From NCBI RefSeq assembly GCF_014697425.1, contig NZ_JACJRU010000003.1:1-64000 (forward strand): a stretch of DNA of 64,000 bases, given 5' to 3'. The notes under the pieces were generated by a model. That model did no database searches. It had not been told where the DNA came from and was given only the letters and a program-made list of their open reading frames with translations. Below are positions 35,461-43,639 of this stretch, in pieces. The first letter of the stretch is position 1; each line of letters begins with the position of its first letter. The translations under genes and the position numbers were made by a program. This DNA comes from Nostoc sp. FACHB-110. Lineage in GTDB: Bacteria; Cyanobacteriota; Cyanobacteriia; Cyanobacteriales; Nostocaceae.

Positions 35461-37035
35461 TATCAGATAAAAAAGCTGTTTTCAGATTTTCGACTTTACA
35501 CTTTATCCTTACTCTGTGGCGTTTTGATGGGGCTAACCGTTGCGCCTGTGGGTGCGTGGTTTTTGGCTTGGATAGCCTTAGCCCCACTTTGGGTAATAGT
35601 TGTTCAAAAAAGTAAACATCATTTAGAAGGTAAACAGCAAAAATCCTTTTTTTTACCTTTGACTTTTTACCTTTTACCTTTACTCTGGGGTGTCGGTTAT
35701 CACAGCGTCGCCCTCTTTTGGATTACCGGGATACACCCGATGGATTGGTTGGGTGTACCTTGGTGGCCGAGTTTAGCTATCACCGTGTTTTGCTGGGGAT
35801 TTATTAGCCTGTGGGGCGGGTTATTCGTTACTATTTGGGGTGCGGTGATGGCACGCCTGAATCAGTCAAAACCTTGGTTACGGGTGTTGATTGGTACAGC
35901 CTTATGGTGCGGCTTAGAAAGTTTATGGAGTTCTGGTTCCCTGTGGTGGAGTTCTCTAGCTTACACTCAATCACCGCATAACTTAGTAATTTTACACCTC
36001 GGTCAACTCTCTGGCCCTAATACTGTAACAGCTGCGATCGCCTCAATCAACGGCCTCATCGCCGAAGCCTACCTATCCTCTGCGAACTCTGCGCCTCGGC
36101 GGTTCGTAAATAAATATTTAACCTCAGCCACAGCATTATTCATCACCCTACACCTAATAGGCTTTTACCTATACAGTCAACCCATAGCACAACCACCAGA
36201 AGCCGCCTTAAAAATTGGCATCATTCAAGGTAACATCCCCAACAAAATCAAAGTCAAACCTGAAGGTTATCGCCGCGCCATTACAGGCTACACCAACGGC
36301 TATGTAACTCTCGCCGCACAAGGTGTTAATGCAGTCCTGACACCCGAAGGTGCATTACCTATCTTTGAACGCAACTTTAAAGATACACCCTTAATTTCCG
36401 CAGTCCAAAAAAAAGGCGTAGTAATTTGGGTTGGTGCATTTGGGGAAAAAGGACGCAGTTATACAAATAGTTTATTTACAGTTAATAGTCAGGGTGAAGT
36501 TACCAGCCGCTACGATAAATCTAAACTAGTACCCTTGGGCGAATTTATACCCTTTGAAGAAATTTTGGGGAAATTAATTAGTCGCTTGTCACCGTTGAAT
36601 GAACACCAAGTTCATGGTGCAGCCAATCAGATATTTGATACACCGTTTGGTAGGGCAATTGTAGGTATTTGTTACGAATCTGCATTTCCTGAAATATTTC
36701 GCCGTCAAGCTGCGGCGGGTGGGCAATTTATCCTCAGTTCTTCTAACGATGCCCATTACAGTGCAGCTATGCCATTCCAGCATCATGCTCAGGATATCAT
36801 GCGGGCAATTGAAACTGATAGATGGTCAGCAAGGGCAACAAATACAGGCTATTCTGCCTTTGTCAATCCCCACGGTAGAACTTTGTGGATATCTGGCTAT
36901 AACACCTATGAAACTCACGCAGAGACTATATATCGCCGCCAAACGCAGACTTTATACGTGCGTTGGGGTGATTGGTTAACACCCTTGTTGTTGGGTTTGG
37001 GTGTTGTGGGTTGGTTTGTGGGGAAAAAATTTTAA
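35455..37035 (+). CDS. lnt: Apolipoprotein N-acyltransferase
   Basis: 526 residues. It N-acylates the diacylglyceryl-cysteine of lipoproteins at the periplasmic face of the inner membrane. Hydrophobic segments fill about residues 1-245, and a final one (GDWLTPLLLGLGVVGWFVGK) ends the protein. The nitrilase-type domain carries the catalytic Glu (LTPEGALPIF), Lys (YDKSKLVPLGEFIPF) and Cys (GICYESAFPE). Two stretches of repeat DNA are incorporated in the coding region (residues about 66-77 and 208-217). Start: the ATG at 35455 lies in the last heptamer, with GAAG-type purines upstream rather than a strong ribosome binding site. It is probably co-transcribed with gyrA (24-bp gap). Confidence 0.92.
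   Translation: MKYQIKKLFSDFRLYTLSLLCGVLMGLTVAPVGAWFLAWIALAPLWVIVVQKSKHHLEGKQQKSFFLPLTFYLLPLLWGVGYHSVALFWITGIHPMDWLGVPWWPSLAITVFCWGFISLWGGLFVTIWGAVMARLNQSKPWLRVLIGTALWCGLESLWSSGSLWWSSLAYTQSPHNLVILHLGQLSGPNTVTAAIASINGLIAEAYLSSANSAPRRFVNKYLTSATALFITLHLIGFYLYSQPIAQPPEAALKIGIIQGNIPNKIKVKPEGYRRAITGYTNGYVTLAAQGVNAVLTPEGALPIFERNFKDTPLISAVQKKGVVIWVGAFGEKGRSYTNSLFTVNSQGEVTSRYDKSKLVPLGEFIPFEEILGKLISRLSPLNEHQVHGAANQIFDTPFGRAIVGICYESAFPEIFRRQAAAGGQFILSSSNDAHYSAAMPFQHHAQDIMRAIETDRWSARATNTGYSAFVNPHGRTLWISGYNTYETHAETIYRRQTQTLYVRWGDWLTPLLLGLGVVGWFVGKKF
35651..35685 (+). repeat. Heptamer repeat inside lnt coding sequence
   Basis: Units ttttacc, tttgact, ttttacc, ttttacc, tttactc. They encode FFLPLTFYLLPLL in a membrane segment of Lnt, preceded by a charged KHHLEGKQQ loop. 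The frame is kept. Confidence 0.8.
36076..36106 (+). repeat. Dispersed CTCTGCG-type repeat inside lnt
   Basis: The sequence TCCTCTGCGAACTCTGCGCC and following CTCGGCGGTTCG resembles the intergenic repeat family seen at 50215-50270 and 18530-18560 (CTCTGCG/CGCAGAG units). It encodes SSANSAPRRFVNK in a loop between Lnt helices. Confidence 0.6.
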
Positions 37036-37086
37036 ACGCAGAGGAACGCAAAGGAAGAGGAGTGTAGTTGAAGGAAATAGGAGGAA

Positions 37087-37263
37087 ATGGAACCAACAGT
37101 ACAACAATTACGGAGTTTATACCGTGTAACAGTAAGTGCTAGTAACCTGCTTCAAGCAATCAACGTAGTCAGGATGGACGAAAGGACAAAGCGAATATAC
37201 GTTTTAGTTGGTGACACAATACAAATAGAAATCTACCCAAACGGGGAGGTTCATCATCCATGA
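37087..37263 (+). CDS. DUF6888-like small protein (58 aa)
   Basis: ATG at 37087 with GGAGG-like purines upstream (GAGGAAATGG context). The protein starts MEPTVQQLRSLYRVTVSASN and ends IYVLVGDTIQIEIYPNGEVH plus HP. This matches my memory of the small cyanobacterial DUF6888 family. Its stop overlaps the next start by ATGA (37260-37263), so the two are translationally coupled. Function unknown. Confidence 0.75.
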   Translation: MEPTVQQLRSLYRVTVSASNLLQAINVVRMDERTKRIYVLVGDTIQIEIYPNGEVHHP

Positions 37264-37448
37264 GCAATCAAAATTATCAAGCAATGTCAGATGAGCAGTT
37301 AAGGGATTATGTTCGATATCATCCGCAAGATATTGAAGCATTTCACGCCTTAATGGATAGATTAGCTCAACGTCCAGGAGTGCTTTGTACTACAGATGAA
37401 GAGATAGAAGCAGAGTTACGCAGACGAATACAGGCAAAGCAGGATTAA
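37260..37448 (+). CDS. DUF6887-like small protein (62 aa)
   Basis: Overlaps the preceding gene by 4 bp. The sequence YQAMSDEQLRDYVRYHPQDI then EAFHALMDRLAQRPGVLC and TTDEEIEAELRRRIQAKQD is a short all-helical protein typical of the DUF6887 family, which is usually encoded right after DUF6888. The tight coupling suggests a two-component module; a toxin-antitoxin role has not been shown and is only a thought. Confidence 0.75.
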   Translation: MSNQNYQAMSDEQLRDYVRYHPQDIEAFHALMDRLAQRPGVLCTTDEEIEAELRRRIQAKQD

Positions 37449-37629
37449 ATAAACATTGAATTGAGAAAAAGCGTTGTGTTTGCAGCATAACGCTGTTTAA
37501 TTTAATAACATCATCAAAGGCGATGTCTGACGACAAGAAACAGAGCTTCTTTCTACGCACTTTTAAAATTCTGCAAACTCCAACCTAATTTAATTAGACT
37601 AAAACTAGGTGATAAGCGGCTATTCAATT

Positions 37630-38328
37630 ATGCTACAGTACGATCCGTTGGATTGCTTACCCTCGGCTGAGGATTTGCCCGACTCAGACGATACCCCTGT
37701 GGATAACGAATTACAAGATTTAATTCCCGGATTACTCAAAGCTATTTTAGCTATGGCTTGGCCAGAGCGTATGGACTGGTTTTTTGGCGTTGATATGGGG
37801 ATTTATTACGATCCTGATGAACCAGCCATTGTTCCAGACGGGTTTTTAAGCCTGGGAGTAGAACGAATATTAGATGAAAACTTGCGTCTTAGCTATGTGC
37901 TTTGGGAAGAACGGCGCGTACCAATCATGGTATTAGAAATAGTTTCGCACAAACGTCGGGGAGAATATTCTAGTAAAAGAGAATTTTATGCCCAGTTGGG
38001 AATTTTGTATTATGTGATTTACAATCCTCTGCGGCGACAAAAAGCGCGTTTGGAAGTCTATTATTTAGCAGATGGTAAATATAAATTACTTCCAGGAAAT
38101 CCCGTTTGGCTACCAGAAATAGGTTTAAAAATAGGTTACGAACGAGGAACTTATTTAGGAATTACGCGAGAGTGGCTTTACTGGTATGACGAATCAGGAA
38201 GGCGTTTGTTAGCACCAGAAGAACGGGTACAACAAGCGGAAGAACGGGTGCAACAAGTAGAACAACGCGCCCAAATATTAGCAGAACGATTAAGAAACCT
38301 GGGTATAGACCCAGATTCTTTGATTTAA
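37630..38328 (+). CDS. Uma2-family (DUF820) restriction-endonuclease-like protein
   Basis: 232 residues from the ATG at 37630 (MLQYDPLDCLP); a GTG at 37609 is an alternative. The PD-(D/E)xK-like core is visible: MDWFFGVDMGIYYDPDEPAI, then VPDGFLSLGVERI (the D-G after the P), VPIMVLEIVSHKRRGEYSSK (the E-x-(S/V)... K set) and YAQLGILYYVIYNP. The C-terminus is a coiled-coil with a repeated PEERVQQAEERVQQVEQRAQ. Uma2 proteins are greatly expanded in cyanobacteria and their targets are unknown. Its stop overlaps the stop of the convergent MFS gene by four bases. Confidence 0.85.
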   Translation: MLQYDPLDCLPSAEDLPDSDDTPVDNELQDLIPGLLKAILAMAWPERMDWFFGVDMGIYYDPDEPAIVPDGFLSLGVERILDENLRLSYVLWEERRVPIMVLEIVSHKRRGEYSSKREFYAQLGILYYVIYNPLRRQKARLEVYYLADGKYKLLPGNPVWLPEIGLKIGYERGTYLGITREWLYWYDESGRRLLAPEERVQQAEERVQQVEQRAQILAERLRNLGIDPDSLI

Positions 38329-39515
38329 ACAGGTTTATCTGTTAACTCTGGTTGGGATTTATTCGCTTGCAATTGTACCCAAGCAAAGAAGGGAATTGCG
38401 AGTAGTTGAGTTGCAGTTGAAAAGATGACTAATAAGGTGATGGAGCGATCGTACAAAACACCCATTAAAGTGCTGCCTAAAAACCAAGCAAAACCATAGC
38501 CTGTACTGAAGATACCATAAGCTGTGGCGCGTTTGTGTTTGGGGACGAGTCCTGCGATCGCAGCTTTTAAAATCGACTCTTGCGCCCCCATCCCAATACC
38601 CCAAAATGCTATGCCTAACAACGCCATCTGGGTATTGCCTAAAAATACCAACGGCGCAAACAACGATGAAACAAAAGCCGCAACCATCAAAATCGAAATA
38701 CCTGCGCGGTCAAATAAATAGCCAAATATCAGTGCAGCTACGGCATCAACTCCCATTGCCAAGGCATAAAATAACGGGATTGTTTGCCCAGAAGCAATAT
38801 CTCCTTTTTGGAAATGAAAAGCAATTAACGGAAAATCTGCATAACCAGCCGCAATAATCGCCACCGCACCCAGATAAATCCAAAAAGCTCGCGGGATGCC
38901 GTCTTCTTGACTCGTTTCATCTTCGACTTCCAAGTCGCTGGGGTTGGGATACAAAAATTGCAAAACCAATAACACAATCAATCCCAACACCGCAGGTACA
39001 ATCAAAATTGTGAAGCCGTTGCGATACTCTCCTTGGAAATATACCATTGCTGCTACTGCTAAAGGCCCCATCACAGCCCCGGTTTGATCCATTGCTTCAT
39101 GCAAACCAAAGCCAAAACCTCTGCCAATTTGACTCACACCATGAGATAGGAGTGCATCTCGCGGGGGAGTCCGCACGGCTTTACCTGTGCGTTCTGCCAT
39201 CATCAAACCTGCGGCTACTTCCCATCTGCCAGCAAAAGCTAGTAATGGAACAACAGCAGTATTCAAAATAAATCCTAAAGTTGTAATACCCCAATACTTG
39301 CGTGTCTGGTCACTGAGATAACCAATGGCTAGGCGCAAACCATATCCAATGAGTTCACCAAAACCCGCTACTAAGCCTACCACAGTGCCGCTTGCACCTA
39401 ATACTTGCAAATAAGCCCCCGTAATGCTGCGTGCGCCTTCATAAGTAGCATCAGCACAAAGGCTAACAAAACCTAGTAAAATCACAAACTTCAAAGCGGC
39501 TGATTTCTGCGGCAT
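38325..39515 (-). CDS. Major facilitator superfamily transporter
   Basis: 396 residues with 11-12 membrane segments. N-half markers: LGFVSLCADATYEGARSITG, VVGLVAGFGELIGYGLRLAI, GYLSDQTRKYWGITTLG. The loop-2/3 signature MAERTGKAVRTPPRDALLSH follows. C-half: MGVDAVAALIFGYLFDRAG, IGMGAQESILKAAIAGLVPK, RATAYGIFSTGYGFAWFLGS. The substrate is unknown. No regulatory partner is nearby. Confidence 0.87.
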   Translation of the reverse strand: MPQKSAALKFVILLGFVSLCADATYEGARSITGAYLQVLGASGTVVGLVAGFGELIGYGLRLAIGYLSDQTRKYWGITTLGFILNTAVVPLLAFAGRWEVAAGLMMAERTGKAVRTPPRDALLSHGVSQIGRGFGFGLHEAMDQTGAVMGPLAVAAMVYFQGEYRNGFTILIVPAVLGLIVLLVLQFLYPNPSDLEVEDETSQEDGIPRAFWIYLGAVAIIAAGYADFPLIAFHFQKGDIASGQTIPLFYALAMGVDAVAALIFGYLFDRAGISILMVAAFVSSLFAPLVFLGNTQMALLGIAFWGIGMGAQESILKAAIAGLVPKHKRATAYGIFSTGYGFAWFLGSTLMGVLYDRSITLLVIFSTATQLLAIPFFAWVQLQANKSQPELTDKPV

Positions 39516-39951
39516 ATTCTTGTATCAATAAAATTGCTTCTTCATAGAATTCTGTCTGCACTCTGGGTTAGAAACCGGAAAAAAACCACCCTTTTCCTCA
39601 CAAATAACTTTTTGTAGCAGTGAGAAAGACAGAAATTCGGTTATATCATAAAGTTCTTCAATTCTCGGTAAAGTCCGCGCTAAACATTGGAATTTAGCCT
39701 CATAGTACAAAAATTACTGAACTATGATTTACGCACAAAGATTGTCTGTTAAGAATGGGTTAGGAATTACGCATCAAAACGAAAAATCAAGGGTATGGAG
39801 GTTCAGTGGTGTACTTATTCAAAATCCTTACACACCAAACCCTTACACCCAATTTTTCTGTTCCCTTCAACATAGATAAATTCCTGAACAGGGTGATTTT
39901 GTCATTGATTGTGTAGTATTTTTGGTGCTAGTCTGTCTTAGGATCAATCCA
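39516..39951. other. Divergent intergenic region upstream of psb32
   Basis: 436 bp between the MFS gene and psb32. It contains two TTACGCA-type heptamers (around 39728 and 39767) that resemble worn ends of the AGGACTTACGCA element, but they are in direct orientation. No gene was found. Confidence 0.4.
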
Positions 39952-40686
39952 ATGAAACAGTTCCTCAGAACAGTATTTGGCATTAAAACATACATCATTT
40001 GGCTGCTAACACCAATACTGGCAATTATTCTTGGTGCATCACTTTTGGCTACCCCGGCGTTAGCCACTGGTGTGTATCAAATTCCGAATTTAACCCCCGG
40101 TGGTGACTGGGTTGTAGATCAAGGTGAAGTGATAAGTCGCATCAACGAAGGTAAAATTAGTGGAGCCTTTGAAGATTTAGCCAAGAAAACTGGCAATGAA
40201 GTGCGATTTGTCACTATTCGCCGTTTAGATTATGGTGAAACCTCAGAAAGCTTTACTAAAGGGCTGTTTGAAAAATGGTTTCCCACCAAAGAGGCGCAAG
40301 CAAACCAAACTTTGTTAGTGCTGGATACTGTTACTAACAACACTGCGGTTATTACCGGGGATAAAGTCAAGTCTTTGCTGACGGATGCTATTGCTGAAAG
40401 TGTCGCTACAGAAACCCTAGCTGCACCATTACGCAACGGTGATAAATATAATCAGGCATTTTTGGATGCAAGCGATCGCTTAGTTAAAGTTCTCTCTGGT
40501 GAACCCGATCCCGGCCCACCACAAATTGCTGATAACGTACAGGTAGAAGGCACTTTCACAAAAGCAGAAGATACCGACCAAGGTAACGCAACTGCTTGGG
40601 TAGTAGGATTGCTAATTGCTGCAACCATTATCCCGATGGCGACTTACTACATCTATCTAGTCTATCAACCACCATCAAACGGTTAA
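39952..40686 (+). CDS. psb32: TPM-domain protein, Psb32 homologue (PSII repair)
   Basis: 244 residues from the ATG at 39952 (AGGA nine bases upstream); an in-frame GTG start at 39922 is less likely. A signal peptide/anchor (MKQFLRTVFGIKTYIIWLLT then PILAIILGASLLATPALA) is followed by the TPM domain (DLAKKTGNEVRFVTIRRLDY, TLLVLDTVTNNTAVITGDKV) and one C-terminal membrane helix (ATAWVVGLLIAATIIPMATY). Psb32/TLP18.3 proteins help repair photodamaged photosystem II in thylakoids, with the domain on the lumenal side. It is convergent with the DUF4346 gene across inverted heptamer arrays. Confidence 0.85.
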   Translation: MKQFLRTVFGIKTYIIWLLTPILAIILGASLLATPALATGVYQIPNLTPGGDWVVDQGEVISRINEGKISGAFEDLAKKTGNEVRFVTIRRLDYGETSESFTKGLFEKWFPTKEAQANQTLLVLDTVTNNTAVITGDKVKSLLTDAIAESVATETLAAPLRNGDKYNQAFLDASDRLVKVLSGEPDPGPPQIADNVQVEGTFTKAEDTDQGNATAWVVGLLIAATIIPMATYYIYLVYQPPSNG

Positions 40687-40687
40687 T

Positions 40688-40722
40688 TTTGAAGTCTAAA
40701 GTATGAAGTATGAAGTCTGAAA
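40688..40722 (+). repeat. Heptamer tandem repeat, 5 units
   Basis: Units tttgaag, tctaaag, tatgaag, tatgaag, tctgaaa. It begins directly after the psb32 stop codon, and the complementary TTTCATACTTTATACTTT follows, giving a potential stem that may serve as a terminator. Confidence 0.85.
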
Positions 40723-40790
40723 TTTCATACTTTATACTTTCCTTATCCCCAACTCTGGTCAAGTAAATTAACCACCAGCAAACTGATAAT

Positions 40791-40853
40791 TGTGAAGTCT
40801 AAAGTCTGAAGGCTGAAATTTTTTACTTCACACTTCATACTTCACACTTCATA
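40791..40853. repeat. Inverted heptamer arrays (cruciform-like) between convergent genes
   Basis: Four direct heptamers (tgtgaag, tctaaag, tctgaag, gctgaaa; 40791-40818) face four complementary ones (cttcaca, cttcata, cttcaca, cttcata; 40826-40853) across a short T-rich loop. The pairing is near continuous for about 28 bp. It ends six bases before the DUF4346 stop codon and would act as a terminator for that gene or for readthrough from psb32. Confidence 0.8.
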
Positions 40854-40859
40854 CTTTTC

Positions 40860-41243
40860 TCAGTCTTGAACATACTCGTGCCCTGTCACCAAAGCTACTT
40901 CAGCCCGGACAAATTCTCGCCCTAAATAGGCTGCATGGTCTAACTGAGTAACTGGACAGGGTTGAGTTTGTTCAAAAATTTTCACGCTAAGTTCTTTGGC
41001 TGTTCTGCCATTAAAAACTGTGGTATTGGTTCTTTCTACTTTACCTTTGGCAGGAATGACTTTACCTGTTTCGGGATCTACCGCTAAACCACGTTCATCA
41101 ATAATATTGGTGAAGTGCTTGGCATAAATTAGTCCCTCACCTCTATCTAAATAGATGATGAAATAGCCTGCCGGGTCAAGGTCAATATGACGCTGAGAAA
41201 GTTTATCATCAATTGCCGCTAAATCTTTAACTATTAAATTCAT
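40860..41243 (-). CDS. DUF4346 protein
   Basis: 127 residues from the ATG at 41243 (MNLIVKDL); a start six codons upstream is possible. The conserved body LDPAGYFIIYLDRGEGLIYA, IIDERGLAVDPETGKVIPAK, FNGRTAKELSVKIFE and QLDHAAYLGREFVRAEVALV matches the small DUF4346 domain. That domain is found alone in cyanobacteria and fused to pterin-binding enzymes in archaea. Function unknown, cytosolic. Confidence 0.8.
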   Translation of the reverse strand: MNLIVKDLAAIDDKLSQRHIDLDPAGYFIIYLDRGEGLIYAKHFTNIIDERGLAVDPETGKVIPAKGKVERTNTTVFNGRTAKELSVKIFEQTQPCPVTQLDHAAYLGREFVRAEVALVTGHEYVQD

Positions 41244-41325
41244 AACCACTAAACAAAACAAAATTCTTGCTTCAGGTTTTACACCATATACTTAAGTGTA
41301 ATTCCTATGTTCCTCAGTCAGCGCA

Positions 41326-42021
41326 TTAAATCGGTAAGCGATTAATATCTTTATTACAGCCAATTACCACCATTGCTGAACCGCGTTCGAGTCGCTTGTG
41401 AGGGTCGGGATTAATTGCAAATTTGCCATCTTGACTGACAGCCAGCAAATTTAAACCATAACGATTCCGTAGTTGAATTTCGGTAATGGTTTTGCCATGA
41501 AATTCATCGGGAACAATCATCTCAACAATACTATGGTCTGGGTCGAGGTCAAATCTATCTAATATTGAAGGTTTAGTCAGAGTACGCGCTAAAGCACAGC
41601 CCGCTTCGTATTCTGGAAACACAACATGGTCTGCACCAACTCTTTTTAATAACTTGCGGTGAACTTCACTAGATGCTTTGGCGACAACATGAGGTACACC
41701 ACCCTCTTTGACATTGAGAGTAGTAATAATACTTTCTTGAACGTAGTTACCAATGGCTACAATGACAGTATCAAATTCAAAAATCCCTGCTTCTTTGAGG
41801 GCGGCTGGTTCTGTTGAATCTAGTTGCAAAGCATGACTTACTATTTCTTCTGTCAAAGCTTCAGAAACTCTTTTTTCATCAACATCTGTTGCTAGCACTT
41901 GATAACCAAATTTATGCAGTGTTGAACAAACAGACCGTCCAAAGCGACCTAACCCAATTACGGCAAATTGCTGATTATCTTTACGTAAACTGCGAAAAAA
42001 ACCTAGTGATGCAAGATTCAC
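41326..42021 (-). CDS. ktrA: K+ uptake regulatory subunit KtrA (TrkA/RCK)
   Basis: 231 residues from a GTG start. RCK-N Rossmann fold: FAVIGLGRFGRSVCSTLHKF, then LATDVDEKR and FDTVIVAIG. RCK-C follows (VEMIVPDEFHGKTITEIQLR ... KRLERGSAMVVIG). KtrA forms an octameric nucleotide-gated ring on the KtrB channel. It lies 137 bp downstream of ktrB on the same strand, forming a ktrBA unit. Cyanobacterial Ktr also uses a third subunit, KtrE, which is not in this window. Confidence 0.9.
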   Translation of the reverse strand: MNLASLGFFRSLRKDNQQFAVIGLGRFGRSVCSTLHKFGYQVLATDVDEKRVSEALTEEIVSHALQLDSTEPAALKEAGIFEFDTVIVAIGNYVQESIITTLNVKEGGVPHVVAKASSEVHRKLLKRVGADHVVFPEYEAGCALARTLTKPSILDRFDLDPDHSIVEMIVPDEFHGKTITEIQLRNRYGLNLLAVSQDGKFAINPDPHKRLERGSAMVVIGCNKDINRLPI

Positions 42022-42158
42022 AGTTGCTATCCTTAATTAACGCTCCCTGTATTTAGGACAAAAAAATACTCAATCTAACTTGACGTAACAATTTTTATTT
42101 TTTGCCTAGTGACTTATATCTTACCAGTTTCAGTTAATGGAATTAGTAATTGGTACGG

Positions 42159-43493
42159 TTATCCTACTAGTAAGTTTTCTTCAGGATAATGGATTCTACT
42201 AGGACGAGGGTCGCCTAAAATAGCTGACATTAAGAGTAGAACTCCTACTCTACCGATATACATAGTAATTATTATTATTAGTTTAGCTGCTGTAGAAATT
42301 GTACTAGTGATTCCTGTAGAAAGCCCAACTGTAGCAAAAGCCGATACTACTTCAAAGAGAATTTGAATAAAGTCTAATTCTGGATCTGTGAGAGAGATCA
42401 TCACAGTTGATAAAATTACCGTGGCTACAGAAGCAACTAACACACCCACAGCTTTTAATATTAACGAGATTGCTATGCTCCGGTCATACAATAAAACTTC
42501 TTCTTTGCCTTGAAGAATTGCTTTAGTGCAGCTAGTAAGCACTCGCAAAGTTGTGGTTTTAATGCCGCCGCCTGTACCACCAGGGCTAGCACCAATGAAC
42601 ATTAAAGCTATCGTAATAAATAAACCCGCAGTGGTCATTTTGCCAATATCAATAGTATTAAACCCGGCAGTTCTAGGAGTTACAGATTGGAACCAAGCTA
42701 CTAATAATTGACCACCTAAACCTAACTGACCAAAGGTTTCAGGATTTCTAAACTCTATGCAGAAAAAAGCAACTGTGCCGATAAATAAAAGAATTAAAGT
42801 TGTACTAGTAGCAACTTTAAAATCTAAAGAAAGTACCAAGTTTGTCTTTTGTTTGAGGATGCGATCGCGTACCCAAAGATACATTTCTAAAATGACTTGA
42901 TAACCAATACCCCCAAAAATAATTAATCCGGTCACTGTGAAGACAACTAACACAGATGTTTGATAACCAATCAAGTTATCTTTAAATAGGCTAAATCCGG
43001 CATTATTCCATGAATTAACACTATGAAAAATTGCCAACCATAGCCCTTGTGACCAACCATATTGCGGCACAAAAGCAGGCAGTAATAAAAATATGCCTGT
43101 GATTTCAAAAATTAAAGTTGTGGCAATAATTGAGCGAATAACTTGGGCACTACCATGCATCCCTGGTCTGTCTAAGGCTTGTTGAATCGCCATTTTTTGT
43201 CTAAGGTCAAATCTGCGCCCAATTAGCAAAATCAAAAAGGTTGTAGTTGTCATATAACCCAACCCACCAATTTGCACTAGTAAGGCAATAAACAGTTGTC
43301 CCCAAAAAGAAAAATAAGTCCCAGGGTCAACTACTGATAAACCCGTCACACATACGGCAGATGTTGAAGTAAATAATGCCACGACTATGTTATTCCAACT
43401 GCCATCACTAGTGGAAATAGGCAGCATCAACAAAATAGTTCCTAAAGTGATGACAGCCAGAAAGCCCAAGCAAATTGTCCGCGAAACAGTCAT
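42159..43493 (-). CDS. ktrB: Na+-dependent K+ uptake channel subunit KtrB (TrkH family)
   Basis: 444 residues. It has the four P-loop repeats of the TrkH/KtrB family with a glycine in each filter: TSTSAVCVTGLSVVDPG, HSVNSWNNAGFSLF, QSVTPRTAGFNTIDIG and EVVSAFATVGLSTGI. The gating-loop region MFIGASPGGTGGGIKTTTLR is also present. It imports K+ across the plasma membrane, important after osmotic upshift, under KtrA control. It is divergent from the tocopherol methyltransferase gene; a small palindrome lies in the shared promoter gap. Confidence 0.93.
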   Translation of the reverse strand: MTVSRTICLGFLAVITLGTILLMLPISTSDGSWNNIVVALFTSTSAVCVTGLSVVDPGTYFSFWGQLFIALLVQIGGLGYMTTTTFLILLIGRRFDLRQKMAIQQALDRPGMHGSAQVIRSIIATTLIFEITGIFLLLPAFVPQYGWSQGLWLAIFHSVNSWNNAGFSLFKDNLIGYQTSVLVVFTVTGLIIFGGIGYQVILEMYLWVRDRILKQKTNLVLSLDFKVATSTTLILLFIGTVAFFCIEFRNPETFGQLGLGGQLLVAWFQSVTPRTAGFNTIDIGKMTTAGLFITIALMFIGASPGGTGGGIKTTTLRVLTSCTKAILQGKEEVLLYDRSIAISLILKAVGVLVASVATVILSTVMISLTDPELDFIQILFEVVSAFATVGLSTGITSTISTAAKLIIIITMYIGRVGVLLLMSAILGDPRPSRIHYPEENLLVG

Positions 43494-43581
43494 ATTCAGG
43501 TAGAGCCTCTAAATGCTTCCAGGTTGGGTTTATTCAATCCTCCTAGAAAGAACAACAACTTTATTTAATTAAAAACACACA

Positions 43582-43594
43582 TGGTAGCCTACCA
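43582..43594. promoter_or_regulatory. Small palindrome in the ktrB/methyltransferase promoter gap
   Basis: TGGTAG-c-CTACCA is a 6+6 inverted repeat in the 146-bp divergent gap, about 90 bp from ktrB and 46 bp from the methyltransferase start. A regulator binding site is possible, but none can be named. Confidence 0.3.
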
Positions 43595-43639
43595 GTATGT
43601 TTATTTAAACATCTGCTTTGTCTTAGCATTATTTGTTTT

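Noticed and set aside
38322..38330. Possible frameshift where Uma2 and MFS genes meet
   Set aside because: The genes are convergent and simply share overlapping stop codons.
39728..39775. Second AGGACTTACGCA-type element
   Set aside because: Two TTACGCA copies are in the same direction, not inverted, so no element boundaries can be drawn.
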